The position numbers were made by a program, and so were the translations under genes. A stretch of DNA of 54,353 nt from Bacteroidota bacterium. Its GTDB lineage: Bacteria; Bacteroidota; Ignavibacteria; SZUA-365. The stretch covers positions 1 to 54,353 of the forward strand of contig JARYLZ010000012.1 in NCBI GenBank assembly GCA_029907355.1, read 5' to 3'. The notes under the pieces were generated by a model, which was given only the letters and a program-made list of their open reading frames with translations, was not told the DNA's origin and did not search any database. Shown one piece after another: positions 18,194 through 27,257 of this stretch; position 1 is the first letter of the stretch; the number at the start of each line of letters is the position of its first letter.

Positions 18194-19633
18194 GTGAACG
18201 AGCGTATTTTCACCCTTTCCGAAATCACCCGAAGGATCGAGGAGATCTTCCGCCCGCATACCATCAACATGTTTTGGGTGCGGGCGGAGGTCGCCACCGC
18301 CTCGTTCCGGGGGGGCCATTTCTACGCGACGCTCGTCGAGACGGAAGACGGGAAACAGAAGGCGAAAATGGAGTGCGTCGTTTGGAAACGGGAACTCGAC
18401 ACCATACAGAGCCGATTCCAGGCGATGGGCTTGACTTTCGAACCGCGGCAGGGGAGCGAAGTCTGCTTGAAATGTCGCCTCACGTACCACCAGGTGTACG
18501 GCCTCCGCTTGCAAGGTTGGGAAGCCGACCCCGTTTTCGCCCTGGGTGAACTGGAAAAGCGCAAGCGCGCCCTCATCGACAAGCTCGTCAGGGAAGGTTT
18601 CGATCGAAAGAACAAATCGCTCACGGTACCGCTCCTCCCTCGCCGAATCGGTATCGTCACGAGCATCAAGAGCGCGGCATACAGCGACATCGTGAAAACT
18701 CTCCGCGACGGCGGGTACGGGTTCATCCTCCTTGCAGCGGACGCGCTCATGCAAGGGGAGAACACGGAAGAGTCCGTGTGCCACGCTTTCGACGTCCTGG
18801 AGCGGCTCGAGCCGGACGTCATTCTCCTCGCGCGTGGCGGAGGGAACAGGACGGACCTGGCGTGGCTCGACTCGGAACCGATCGCACTCCGCATCGCATC
18901 GTGCAGGATGCCGGTATGGAGCGCGATCGGTCACGAAACGGACCTCGGCGTCCCCGATATCGTCGCACACACGTCGTTTAAAACCCCGACCGCCGTGGCC
19001 GAAGAAATCGTCTCCCGCTACCGGCGGGAGGAACTGCGTGTCCGCACAGCTGTCGACACGCTGTGGCGCGTATGGGATCACCGCAGGAGCGTAGAGCGCG
19101 CCGGTCTCGACGACGATATCGTCGGGATCCGGCAGGGTACGCGCAAACTGATGCAGCAGAGCAGGACCGCCCTGCTCGCCGCCGCAGAGAAGATGCACGC
19201 CCTTGTCGTGAGTCGCCTTGCCGATCGGTCGGCCACGGTCCGTTCCGCTTCGCGCGGTCTGCAAACGTCCACGCTCAGACGGATCGTTCTCGCGAAGCAA
19301 TGGAACATGGAACAGGGGAGGCGGCTCCGCGACCGCTCCGTCCGTTTCATCCGGCTGAGTGGGGAACGCCTTCTCCACGTCTCTCAGCGGCTCCGGTTCG
19401 GGCCGGTTCGGGAACGTCTCGCGAGCGCAGTGGATCGGTGCGAAGACCGCCTCCGCGCCGTTCAGGCGCACGATCCCCGCGCAGCGCTCCGCCGCGGGTA
19501 CGCCATCGTCCGCCGCCCGCCGGACCGCATCATCACCCGCGCTGCTTTGCTCGAACCGCCGGATGATGTCCGGCTCGAATTCTTCGACGGGACAGTCCAC
19601 GCATCCATCATTGCACGGGAACAGAACACATGA
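18194..19633 (+). CDS. xseA: Exodeoxyribonuclease VII large subunit
   Basis: Catalytic subunit of the single-strand-specific exonuclease ExoVII, used in repair and recombination. It has 479 residues. The N-terminal OB-fold covers about 1-110. The catalytic domain contains LLARGGGNRTDLAWLD and SAIGHETDLGVPDIVAHTSFKTPTA, both hallmark stretches. Long helices that bind XseB follow, and the C-terminal DPRAALRRGYAI is also typical. The frame stays open upstream into the SWIM gene. I chose GTG at 18194, which gives the usual start (VNERIFTLSEITRRIEEI) and follows GGAGGG, although with only three bases of spacing. It ends in a four-base ATGA overlap with xseB. Confidence 0.95.
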   Translation: MNERIFTLSEITRRIEEIFRPHTINMFWVRAEVATASFRGGHFYATLVETEDGKQKAKMECVVWKRELDTIQSRFQAMGLTFEPRQGSEVCLKCRLTYHQVYGLRLQGWEADPVFALGELEKRKRALIDKLVREGFDRKNKSLTVPLLPRRIGIVTSIKSAAYSDIVKTLRDGGYGFILLAADALMQGENTEESVCHAFDVLERLEPDVILLARGGGNRTDLAWLDSEPIALRIASCRMPVWSAIGHETDLGVPDIVAHTSFKTPTAVAEEIVSRYRREELRVRTAVDTLWRVWDHRRSVERAGLDDDIVGIRQGTRKLMQQSRTALLAAAEKMHALVVSRLADRSATVRSASRGLQTSTLRRIVLAKQWNMEQGRRLRDRSVRFIRLSGERLLHVSQRLRFGPVRERLASAVDRCEDRLRAVQAHDPRAALRRGYAIVRRPPDRIITRAALLEPPDDVRLEFFDGTVHASIIAREQNT

Positions 19634-19887
19634 AGAACGCCGATTCGACGTACGAGGAAAAAGCGATACGCCTCGACGCTATCCTCAAGCGACTCGACAA
19701 CTCGGAGACCCCGATCGATCAACTCGCCGAGGATGTCAAGGAAGGGGTGCGCTTGATCCGTGAAATGAGCGAGACCTTGCGCAAGGTCGAAATGGAAGTG
19801 AAGGACGCGTTTCGTGAGCTCGAGGAACTCGAGAAAGCCGCCGCGACGAGGGGCGGGATCGGCGAAGGGGAACTACCGGGCTCGTGA
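19630..19887 (+). CDS. xseB: Exodeoxyribonuclease VII small subunit
   Basis: 85-residue helical subunit; several copies wrap the XseA helices to form active ExoVII. The typical pattern is present: YEEKAIRLDAILKRLDN at 8-24, then a long helix with LAEDVKEGVRLIREM and LRKVEMEV. Its ATG overlaps the xseA stop by four bases, which ensures balanced synthesis. Confidence 0.95.
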   Translation: MKNADSTYEEKAIRLDAILKRLDNSETPIDQLAEDVKEGVRLIREMSETLRKVEMEVKDAFRELEELEKAAATRGGIGEGELPGS

Positions 19888-19979
19888 GGAGAATCACCAG
19901 TATCGGCAGGTGTCCCGGCGGACCGGCATTCGTCATAGCCGCGATCACACGATTTTTCAGGGAAAAATCCGCATTCCCC

Positions 19980-20010
19980 TTGTGGAACCAGCCGGAAAAT
20001 GTTTACTTTG
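19980..20010 (+). promoter_or_regulatory. Candidate Bacteroidota-type promoter for the small Lys-rich gene
   Basis: TTG at 19980-19982 is followed after 20 bases by TTACTTTG at 20003-20010, one mismatch from TAnnTTTG. The spacing is identical to the promoter at 12948-12978. The start point would lie about 85 bases before the gene at 20101. Confidence 0.35.
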
Positions 20011-20100
20011 TGTCATCATCCAAGGCGCAGAGAACACAATCCCTCGGGCGCTAGCGATGAGCGCTCAACCCTGTGCTGTTATTCATCGTGAGGAAAGACC

Positions 20101-20271
20101 GTGCCGAAACCCAATTACCAGTATGAAAAGCGCCAGCGTGAATTGAAAAAGAAGCGGAAACAGGAAGAGAAGAGACGGAAGAAACAAGAAGCGTCGGAAA
20201 AACCCGCCGACCAAGAGAATACAGGGAGCACGGGACATCGCCCCCTTGATCAACCCCCACCGGAATCATAA
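20101..20271 (+). CDS. Small conserved Lys/Arg-rich protein (PKPNYxxEKRQREL family), unknown function
   Basis: 56-residue basic protein starting at GTG, preceded by GAGGAAAG seven to eleven bases upstream. Residues 2-30 (PKPNYQYEKRQREL then a run of Lys, Arg, Gln, Glu) match a small protein seen widely in proteobacteria and others, with the same opening and a highly charged helix. The C-terminal half is Pro/Gly-rich and probably disordered. The charge pattern suggests nucleic acid or ribosome binding, but I know of no demonstrated function. It sits between xseB and an RRM protein. It is easily missed because of its size and GTG start. Confidence 0.8.
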   Translation: MPKPNYQYEKRQRELKKKRKQEEKRRKKQEASEKPADQENTGSTGHRPLDQPPPES

Positions 20272-20370
20272 CATCTGTATCAGGAGTATCCCCGACTTCG
20301 GCGAGAAGGAGGAGCGTCGACCTGGTACCTCTTTCACCATCTTCATTCGTTTTCTTCCAGAGGAAGGTTT

Positions 20371-20643
20371 ATGAACATCTACGTCGGAAATCTCTCGTAC
20401 AGCGTGACCGCCGATGAGTTACGGAACGCGTTCGCCGAACACGGTGAAGTCTCCGAAGTGAATCTCATCAGCGATAAATTCACCGGGAGGTCGAAGGGGT
20501 TTGCGTTTGTCGTCATGCCGAACAATTCCGAAGCGGAAGCAGCCGTGAAAGCACTGAACGGCACGGACCTGAAAGGGCGGACGATAACCGTCAACGAGGC
20601 ACGGCCCAGGGAGGAAAGGCCCCCCCGGCCGAGGCGCTACTGA
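20371..20643 (+). CDS. RRM-domain RNA-binding protein
   Basis: 90 residues, essentially a single RNA recognition motif. RNP2 is IYVGNL at 3-8 and RNP1 is KGFAFVVM at 43-50, followed by a short Arg/Pro tail. Stand-alone RRM proteins of this kind occur in cyanobacteria and Bacteroidota and are often cold-induced RNA chaperones or regulators. AGAGGAAGG lies a few bases upstream of the ATG. A hairpin about 110-160 bases downstream could end its transcript. Confidence 0.95.
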   Translation: MNIYVGNLSYSVTADELRNAFAEHGEVSEVNLISDKFTGRSKGFAFVVMPNNSEAEAAVKALNGTDLKGRTITVNEARPREERPPRPRRY

Positions 20644-20751
20644 ACCTGTGCGCCGCAGGGGCGCCCGCGCCGCCCCTGACCGGCCGCTATGGATGACGGA
20701 TGGGGCGTTATCCCGGCGTGGAAACGGGATCGCCTCGACATCGAGATCGAC

Positions 20752-20805
20752 AGGTGCTCTGCATCCCTCGCGCGTGCGCTCCGCACCGCGTGCGGAAGAG
20801 CACCT
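20752..20805 (+). terminator. Candidate terminator or bidirectional hairpin between the RRM and TIGR03790-like genes
   Basis: AGGTGCTCT at 20752-20760 pairs with AGAGCACCT at 20797-20805, with a smaller hairpin (GTGCG...CGCAC) inside. TTTT follows on the plus strand. The genes on both sides converge here, so it may serve both. The T-run is short. Confidence 0.4.
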
Positions 20806-20839
20806 TTTCATGATCATGTGTCTGCGTGTCCGTCTCGGT

Positions 20840-22813
20840 TTACCGGACGATCGCGAGGGACGTCCCTGCGATGCCGTTCCCTGCGTCCAAGCGGATGAAA
20901 TAGACGCCCGGGGGGAGCTTCTGCGTCTCGAGGACGAAGCGGTGTGTTCCTTCGCTCTTTTTCCCTTCGTCGAAAACCATGACATTGCGCCCGAGCCGGT
21001 CGAACACGGCGATGGAAACCAAAGCCGGTACGGGGAGAGTATACACGAGTGTCGCCCGGGATGCGGCCGGATTCGGTGTCGCGGAGACGATCGGTGAGTG
21101 CGGGCGTGCTGCGAGCGTTTCCAAAGCGGTCGGGAACCGTTCCTCGACCCGGATGGTCTTCCGCGCGACGTCGGTGCACGCACCGTTCGACACCTCGAGC
21201 TGTACCGTGAACGTCCCTGCACGCGTAAACGTGTGTCGCACGGTTGATTCATCGCCGCCGGTCGTCCCATCGCCGAAGTCCCATGTCCTCGTGGAGGCGT
21301 AGCGGGATGTGTCGGTGAACAGCACGGACGAGTCGCGGTCGAGGTATACCGTATCGGCGGAAGCGGCGAAGCCGGCTTTCGGCCGCGGGAGCACTATGAC
21401 ACGCACTTGCGCCCATCCGCCGCCGACGAAGTTTTCGTTGAAGAAGGAGAACATGAACACCCCGGTGTCCGGCATCACCCGCGCAAGGACGGAATCCCTC
21501 CCGACCCAGAGCGGGTGTCTCGCGTCGTAAGGCGGGCCCGCGCGGTGGACCGTGTTCGTGTCCCCCGCAAACCAGGACATGTTGCCCCGCAGGGCGCCGC
21601 GGGCCCGCAACGTGGCAGCGTCACCGGCGCACAACGCCTGTACGGGATCGATTGTAGGCGAAGGCCGAGGGGGGACGGCTGTGATGATGGACGTCTTGGG
21701 ATCTCCTACGACGACAGCCATCCACGACATCGTCGGCATGGACATGTAATAACTCTCGGCGAGATTGTAGCCGTTCGTGTACCGTTCGAAGAGGATATTC
21801 ACCCAGGACAGCGCCACGGTGAACGGTTCGAACACGTAGCCGCTCGCACCGGTGCACCCCTCGGCAATGAGGTCTGCGATCCTTGACTGACCGGATGTCG
21901 CCCCCGGCGTGAAATTCCTCGCGGACGTCGACACGTACGTTTCCGCGACGGAACCGGCCGTCCAGTGGTTGCGGGGGCGTGCGTACTGCGTGTAATGGTG
22001 GTCGTAATGGTCGTTGGATCCCCAACTCGTATAGCCGATGACGTTGCGCTGGTCGGTCACGTAGACGGAATCGCGGTTCAGGAGAATCCGCCAACCCCGC
22101 TGAACGAGAATGTCGGCAGCCACGGGCATGTTGTCGTTGTATGTCGCGGAGATGGGGGTGGGATCCATGTCGAGAACGAAGAGAGCGCTGTCCTTGTTCA
22201 CGAGCGTGAAGGGACCGCTCCGGTCGATCAGGGCGAAGACGTCCTCTTTCGTCAACCCGTCGAGACGCGTCACTAGGTACATGTCGTACATCGAGGAAGA
22301 CCCCGGGATGATGTTTCGGCGCGCATAGGGTTCGTTGCGGGCGAAATACGGGTGAACTCGGACGGAGCTCGGCGGGATGATGAGGGTCGCCTGGCCGATA
22401 TGACTGCTCCACTGCCCGAGAATCAGCATCAGCTCGGAATCGACGGATGCGGATCGCGAATTCACGTCGCCGCCAGTCCCTCCGCGGTCCACCCGGTGCG
22501 GGACGCCCTTCGTGAGCACGAGGTAATTCAAGGAGTCCTTCAGCCCCGTCGACGTGAGGTAGTTTTCCACCTGCCGACGCAGATCCTCGAACGTACTGTC
22601 GTTGATGGTTTCCGATCTCGATGTCCGAATATGGATGATGTTCCGTTCGGGGACGCCCCGCTTCGCGGCGAAATAGGCGGCGATCGCGACGGAATTCGTG
22701 TCGTTGTCGTTGACGACGACGCCCACATCGCGGTAATCGACGGGTGCCTGCGCCCAAGCGGCGGAGAAAGCGGAAAGGAGGATGAAACCGGTACAGAAGG
22801 AAAAGCGATGCAT
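20840..22813 (-). CDS. TIGR03790-like secreted protein with PKD domain and T9SS sorting domain
   Basis: 657 residues. A signal peptide (MHRFSFCTGFILLSAFSAAW) is followed by a domain of about 370 residues. This matches the TIGR03790 family: VVVNDNDTNSVAIAAYFAAKRGVP, NYLVLTKGVPHRV and ALFVLDMDP stretches are typical. The family is uncharacterised, and its fold may be caspase/gingipain-like by general pattern only. A PKD domain lies at about 510-575 (RTWDFGDGTTGG). The last 80 residues form a type-A T9SS sorting domain (VSIAVFDRLGRNVMVF ... GVYFIRLDAG). The start at 22813 was chosen because it begins the signal peptide. It is transcribed alone or with distant neighbours; an upstream gap of about 750 bases separates it from the next gene. 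Confidence 0.85.
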   Translation of the reverse strand: MHRFSFCTGFILLSAFSAAWAQAPVDYRDVGVVVNDNDTNSVAIAAYFAAKRGVPERNIIHIRTSRSETINDSTFEDLRRQVENYLTSTGLKDSLNYLVLTKGVPHRVDRGGTGGDVNSRSASVDSELMLILGQWSSHIGQATLIIPPSSVRVHPYFARNEPYARRNIIPGSSSMYDMYLVTRLDGLTKEDVFALIDRSGPFTLVNKDSALFVLDMDPTPISATYNDNMPVAADILVQRGWRILLNRDSVYVTDQRNVIGYTSWGSNDHYDHHYTQYARPRNHWTAGSVAETYVSTSARNFTPGATSGQSRIADLIAEGCTGASGYVFEPFTVALSWVNILFERYTNGYNLAESYYMSMPTMSWMAVVVGDPKTSIITAVPPRPSPTIDPVQALCAGDAATLRARGALRGNMSWFAGDTNTVHRAGPPYDARHPLWVGRDSVLARVMPDTGVFMFSFFNENFVGGGWAQVRVIVLPRPKAGFAASADTVYLDRDSSVLFTDTSRYASTRTWDFGDGTTGGDESTVRHTFTRAGTFTVQLEVSNGACTDVARKTIRVEERFPTALETLAARPHSPIVSATPNPAASRATLVYTLPVPALVSIAVFDRLGRNVMVFDEGKKSEGTHRFVLETQKLPPGVYFIRLDAGNGIAGTSLAIVR

Positions 22814-23554
22814 GGCTCTCTGCTGAAATGTTCTCGAAAAAAACCCTATCACGTTTAATGTTTTCCCTTCACCTCTTCGGGTCAAGATCGTTCGGGTAAA
22901 GGCTTGTAAGAATTGCAAGGAATGCATGCCCTTTCTCCCACACCCGAACGACACGCATTCCCAATTCTCGTCTTCACCCGATGACCTGCGGATATTCATC
23001 TTCGGAGATCGTTGACCGATTTTCCCCCTCATCCTGCAGCACTCCAGGCAGGATCACCGCCAGAGGACTACGGGATCCGGCATCGGGAGGACAACCGCCC
23101 GTGTGTTCTTCTTCGCCGCCGTTCCATGCAGGCGGGTGGCGACGCGAGTTGCCCTCAAGCATGCGGAGGGTCATGGCATGCGGAGCGACGGATCAGTGAT
23201 GGATACGGTGTGCGGAGGGGCAAGATCCTGAACATTCCACCTTTCGTCGCCGCCGGAATAGCCGGCACCGGCAAGAAAATGGGGAATAGGATTTTCGTCC
23301 TCGGCGCTTTCGCGGATGATATCGGGTCGGAAATCGTTTCCGGCGATTGCCCTTCTCTTGCGTTCCTGTAGGCGAGCAGAGGATAGGCATTGCGTCGAAA
23401 CACATGATCTCACAATGCCCCGGTGCCGTCGAAATTCGAAAATTCCCTCGCCATGCAGGGTGCGATCGCGGGTACCGCCCGTGGAGGAAAAAGCCGACGA
23501 TTTACCCAGGCGGGAGGTCCCCATTGAGACTCCATGAAAGTTCACTTCTCGATG
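22814..23554. other. 740-bp intergenic region, nothing recognised
   Basis: Lies between the TIGR03790-like gene and the terminator of the next cargo gene; all flanking genes are on the minus strand. It presumably holds the promoter of the gene starting at 22813, but I see no clear -7/-33 pair. Open frames here have no known motifs. Confidence 0.4.
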
Positions 23555-23588
23555 GGAAAAAAGAAGGAGACCCGAAGGTCTCCTTCTT
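23555..23588 (-). terminator. Strong rho-independent terminator
   Basis: A perfect 12-bp stem (AAGAAGGAGACC with GGTCTCCTTCTT) closes a TTCG tetraloop on the minus strand and is followed by six Ts. It lies just downstream of the stop codon of the minus-strand gene at 23607. This is the best terminator in the window. Confidence 0.92.
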
Positions 23589-23606
23589 GTCGGGACGATG
23601 TTTTTT

Positions 23607-25634
23607 TCACTTGATCAGCGTCATGGAACGCGTCGCCGAATGGGTGCCGCTCTCGAGCTTGTAGAGATAGACGCCGCTCGGGAGATTCCGCGCGTCGAAG
23701 ACGACGCGGTGCGTCCCCGCCGACAATTCGCGGTCGAACACGGTCGCCACTTCGCGGCCCAAGGCGTTGTAGACTCTGAGCGCAGTCCTGCCGGCCGTGG
23801 GGAGAGTGAAGGTGATGGTCGTGCTCGGGTTGAAGGGGTTCGGGTAGTTCTGCGCGAGGGAGAAGTCTCCGGGCGCTTCGCTGACCTTTTCCACCTCCGC
23901 GACGATACCCTCGATTTTCACTCCCTGGATGTACCAGAGAATGTTGTCGGTGAGGTTCGGGTCGTCGTCCGGGCGCTCGCCGAGGCCCCACTCGGTGTAG
24001 ATGATGTGGAGCTCACCGTCGTTGCCCGCGAAATGGGCCATCTTCGTGTACTTCACGTCGACATCCGTGTTGGAGGTGATTTTCATCGGTGTCGTCCAGC
24101 TGCAGTTGTTGCCCCTGCTGTCCACATGGCGGCCGGCCACCCATGCGTTCCGGATCGTATCCTGGAACAGGACGAGCTGATTTTGGCTGTTGATCGCCGC
24201 GTACGGGAATTTCAACGTCGAATCGACCTCCACCCACTTCGCGTAGATTTTGTCGGCGTCGAGGTTGATGGCCCAGTGCGGTTCGTGGTAGATCGTCTCC
24301 GGGTAGTGCGCGCCGGTGGAACTCTGCGTGACATAGGAATACCGGAACCCGCGGATGGTGCGGAGCTGCGCGACGAGGTTCAGGTAGTAGTCCGTCCCTT
24401 TCCTCCCCACTTCGCAGAGGAACGTGCTGTCCACGTGGACGATGGAGAATTCGCCGGTGTTCGGGTTCCCCGAGGCGAGGGGGTTATACGGGTTGTTGTC
24501 GGTGCTCACCGTCACGAGGAAATGCGGCTCGTTGTACTTGTCGTACACGACGTCCAGGTCGCCGATGGAGAGCTGGGGCGCGATGCCGAGACCGGCATTG
24601 ACGTTCAGTGGGGAAGGGAGATCCGGAATGTCGGCGATCGAGATATAGGTCGGCTGAACGGGCCAGGTCAGTCCGCCGTCGGTCGACTCGAAATACGCGA
24701 TCGCGTGATCGGTGCTGATGTAAGGCATTGAGCCTTCCTGGCTGATCCTTCCCGCGATGTAGGCGAAGATCGCCCTGCTCCCGTCGGGGGAAACATCCGA
24801 GCAGAGGTTATAGACACGCTCATCCTCGGGGACATACGCGACGTCCCACATCGGGACGACGTTGGGGTCGGCGAGCTGCCAGCTCGCGCCGCCGTTCGTC
24901 GACATGAAGAAGAAGAACTGGCCCGTCGACTGTCCGTTCGACGGTTCGACGGCGTCACAGACGGTGTACAACCTCCCTGCGGTGTTGGAGGCCATGATGG
25001 CCTCGGGGATCTGCCAATTCGGCGGTGTTGGGAATTTCGCGTACACCTTGCCGGTGAGATCGTGGTCGGTCTGCAGGGAATTCACCTCGCCCCATGTTGA
25101 CGTGCCTGGGTATGTGACGACCTGCGGCCACAAGATGGCGACCTTGACATCCGCGGGGTTCGTGGATTTGGTCGGGTTGTACAGGAAAATGTTCGGGTAA
25201 CGAGGCGTGGCCGTGTTGGCGACATTCGGGGAGGGTGCTCCCCAGGTCGATCCGTGGTCCGTGGAGCGGCGGACGATGAGTTCGTCGCCTACGCTGCTCC
25301 CCTCACGCTCGTTGCTGCGATGGATGACCACCACCATGTTGGTGGAGGGATCGCATGCGATTTGATTCCGGTTCTGACCGATGGTAGCGAACGTGTTCGC
25401 CATCCGCCCGATCTCGAATCCCGTATTTGCCGTGGAGCGCGATGCTGCGGGCGCTTTACGGACGGTGCGCCCGGCGGGTTCCGCCGGTGTCTTTTTCACC
25501 ATGTCGAGCGGTGCCGTTTCCTGGATGGTGACGGTGACGCCCTTGAGCGGCTGCGGCAATCGAACGGTCTGCTGCTGCGCACGGCTCGCGGTGACGAACA
25601 TGACCAACGCCATGCAGACGAAAAATCTCCTCAT
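23607..25634 (-). CDS. Secreted Asp-box (sialidase-fold) protein with T9SS sorting domain
   Basis: 675 residues with a signal peptide (MRRFFVCMALVMFVTASRAQ). Several Asp-box motifs (RSTDHGSTWG, STNGGASWQ, STDGGLTWP) suggest a beta-propeller of the sialidase/BNR type. No arginine-triad sialidase signature is evident, so it may be a binding or structural propeller rather than an enzyme. The C-terminal 85 residues are a textbook sorting domain (NYPNPFNPSTTI, ALRVYNALGREVATV, SGVYLYKLESG). This style is typical of Ignavibacteria/Kapabacteria-like lineages. The ATG at 25634 follows an AGGA ribosome site. It ends in a strong terminator and is likely a single-gene unit. Confidence 0.9.
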   Translation of the reverse strand: MRRFFVCMALVMFVTASRAQQQTVRLPQPLKGVTVTIQETAPLDMVKKTPAEPAGRTVRKAPAASRSTANTGFEIGRMANTFATIGQNRNQIACDPSTNMVVVIHRSNEREGSSVGDELIVRRSTDHGSTWGAPSPNVANTATPRYPNIFLYNPTKSTNPADVKVAILWPQVVTYPGTSTWGEVNSLQTDHDLTGKVYAKFPTPPNWQIPEAIMASNTAGRLYTVCDAVEPSNGQSTGQFFFFMSTNGGASWQLADPNVVPMWDVAYVPEDERVYNLCSDVSPDGSRAIFAYIAGRISQEGSMPYISTDHAIAYFESTDGGLTWPVQPTYISIADIPDLPSPLNVNAGLGIAPQLSIGDLDVVYDKYNEPHFLVTVSTDNNPYNPLASGNPNTGEFSIVHVDSTFLCEVGRKGTDYYLNLVAQLRTIRGFRYSYVTQSSTGAHYPETIYHEPHWAINLDADKIYAKWVEVDSTLKFPYAAINSQNQLVLFQDTIRNAWVAGRHVDSRGNNCSWTTPMKITSNTDVDVKYTKMAHFAGNDGELHIIYTEWGLGERPDDDPNLTDNILWYIQGVKIEGIVAEVEKVSEAPGDFSLAQNYPNPFNPSTTITFTLPTAGRTALRVYNALGREVATVFDRELSAGTHRVVFDARNLPSGVYLYKLESGTHSATRSMTLIK

Positions 25635-25889
25635 GAAGTCCTCCGATTGTTGGTGATGCGGATTCGGCTATTGTGAAGTCGTCTTTTTCCCGTCTAGTAT
25701 CGGGGGTAAACGTTCGTCTCTGTGCAGCGACCGGGGATGGGGTGAACCGGCCGGCTTATTCATAGCTACGTCCTATAAGATAGTCATGTTTCACGCAAAA
25801 ATCATTTGATCTCATGCATTCGTAGCGCTGAACGAGAGCGTTGCAGGCGGTTTAGGTCACGAACGATGGGAACGTTTTTCCCCATCACC

Positions 25890-27221
25890 TCACGGTGTCC
25901 GGGCATCGAGATTGACGATGAAAGCTTCCGGCGAGATGGCGGATCGAACGGCGCGCACATAGCGCTCCGCTTCCTCTCGCGATGTGAAAGGGCCGACGTG
26001 CACGCGATACCATATGCCTTCCGGAAGGCGGGCCGTTTCGACCCACGCAGGGTACCCGTGTGCTCGGACGCGCGCCAGTTCCTGTTCTGCCGGCGTGCGC
26101 GAGGGAAAAGACCCAACACGGACCGCAAACCCCCGCGGGACAGGGCGTTTCGCCGTTTGTGTTTTCGGGCTTGCCCCGCCGATTTCCGGCTGGAGAATAC
26201 GCGACGTTTGCTCGTTCCTCGTAGCCGGTTCGTACCGTGCACTGTCGATGAAGGCGTCACGCCATCGCGTTCTCAGGGAATCGCGCATGGACAGCGCTTC
26301 GGCGGCGCTCGCGAAAGGGCCCACTTTTATGCGATACCACGGGCGCTTGTAGCGAGGGATGTACTCGATATCCGTAACCGCCGGTATCCCGGCGCGCCGC
26401 AGGGCGTTCGCGATTTTCTGCGCCTCGGGGTATCTCGGTTTCGACGCGACTTGCACGTAGTAATCCCAATCCCTTTCAGCGGCAGGGCGGCCGCCTTGTT
26501 CGACAGCCGTTTCCTTTGCCGACGTGTTGACGGTCGGAAGCCCTGCAGACCCCCGAGGCACACTGCGGGGACTCTCAGCTTCTGCGTGTTCCCCGAGGAG
26601 GGAACGGGCAAAACGGATGACCGGTTCATGCAGGTCGAGAAGAACGGCGAGGATGGTGCATGCAAACAGGAAAGCGAGGACTGAGAGGAACACGGTGGGG
26701 AAACCATGTCCGGCCGTGTGTTGTTTCCGATTCCCGCTTTCGTCTCCTTTGGGCATCTCGTGTTGCACCCCCGGCAGCCCCTCGGGGTTTGTCGAGTCGT
26801 TCGTCATCGCATCGAAGCAGCCGGTCAGGGTATCGCCCTGTACAATCCCAGCGGCACGAGCGGATGGAAGACCGTTGCCGTCTTGGATCAGGGCATGGTT
26901 TTTTCCCGTCCGCGCTTCTTCCCACGCCTGCCGAGGGGAATCGCTGACGGGTATCCCGTCATCGTCCGCTTTCTTTGCCTTCGTTCCTTGCCCCTGTGAG
27001 GCAGTGCCCTTGACGGCGTGTGGGGGCGAGATTTCCCCTTCTCCAGGCACGGAGGTGCGGGAGTCACCGTTTTGTCGTGTCGCTTCGGGAATCGAGTCCG
27101 TGGTACGTTCGCGCAGACTCGGGCCGATATCGACCGGTTCGGGGTAGAAAGGGATCCGCGGGGGGGGAGTTTTCCCGGGTACCCGATCTTCCTCATCCTC
27201 CAGGAAATTGAAGTCCGGCAT
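25890..27221 (-). CDS. Inner-membrane protein with two SPOR domains
   Basis: 443 residues. A disordered, charged N-terminal region (1-170) is followed by one membrane helix at 174-197. Two SPOR domains lie outside the membrane at about 253-330 (YYVQVASKPR...YRIKVGPF) and 364-440 (FAVRVGSFPS...YRVHVGPF). SPOR domains bind denuded glycan strands at division septa, so a septal or wall-sensing role is likely. It lies 36 bases downstream of the TPR gene on the same strand and is probably co-transcribed. Tandem SPOR domains are less common than single ones. Confidence 0.88.
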   Translation of the reverse strand: MPDFNFLEDEEDRVPGKTPPPRIPFYPEPVDIGPSLRERTTDSIPEATRQNGDSRTSVPGEGEISPPHAVKGTASQGQGTKAKKADDDGIPVSDSPRQAWEEARTGKNHALIQDGNGLPSARAAGIVQGDTLTGCFDAMTNDSTNPEGLPGVQHEMPKGDESGNRKQHTAGHGFPTVFLSVLAFLFACTILAVLLDLHEPVIRFARSLLGEHAEAESPRSVPRGSAGLPTVNTSAKETAVEQGGRPAAERDWDYYVQVASKPRYPEAQKIANALRRAGIPAVTDIEYIPRYKRPWYRIKVGPFASAAEALSMRDSLRTRWRDAFIDSARYEPATRNEQTSRILQPEIGGASPKTQTAKRPVPRGFAVRVGSFPSRTPAEQELARVRAHGYPAWVETARLPEGIWYRVHVGPFTSREEAERYVRAVRSAISPEAFIVNLDARTP

Positions 27222-27257
27222 GGCGGTTCGCTCTTCGCCACGCGGCGGGGCGCATCG

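Noticed and set aside
23171-23545. 124-codon minus-strand frame in the gap upstream of the strong terminator
   Set aside because: No ribosome site, no recognisable domain and unusual composition; likely spurious in GC-rich DNA.
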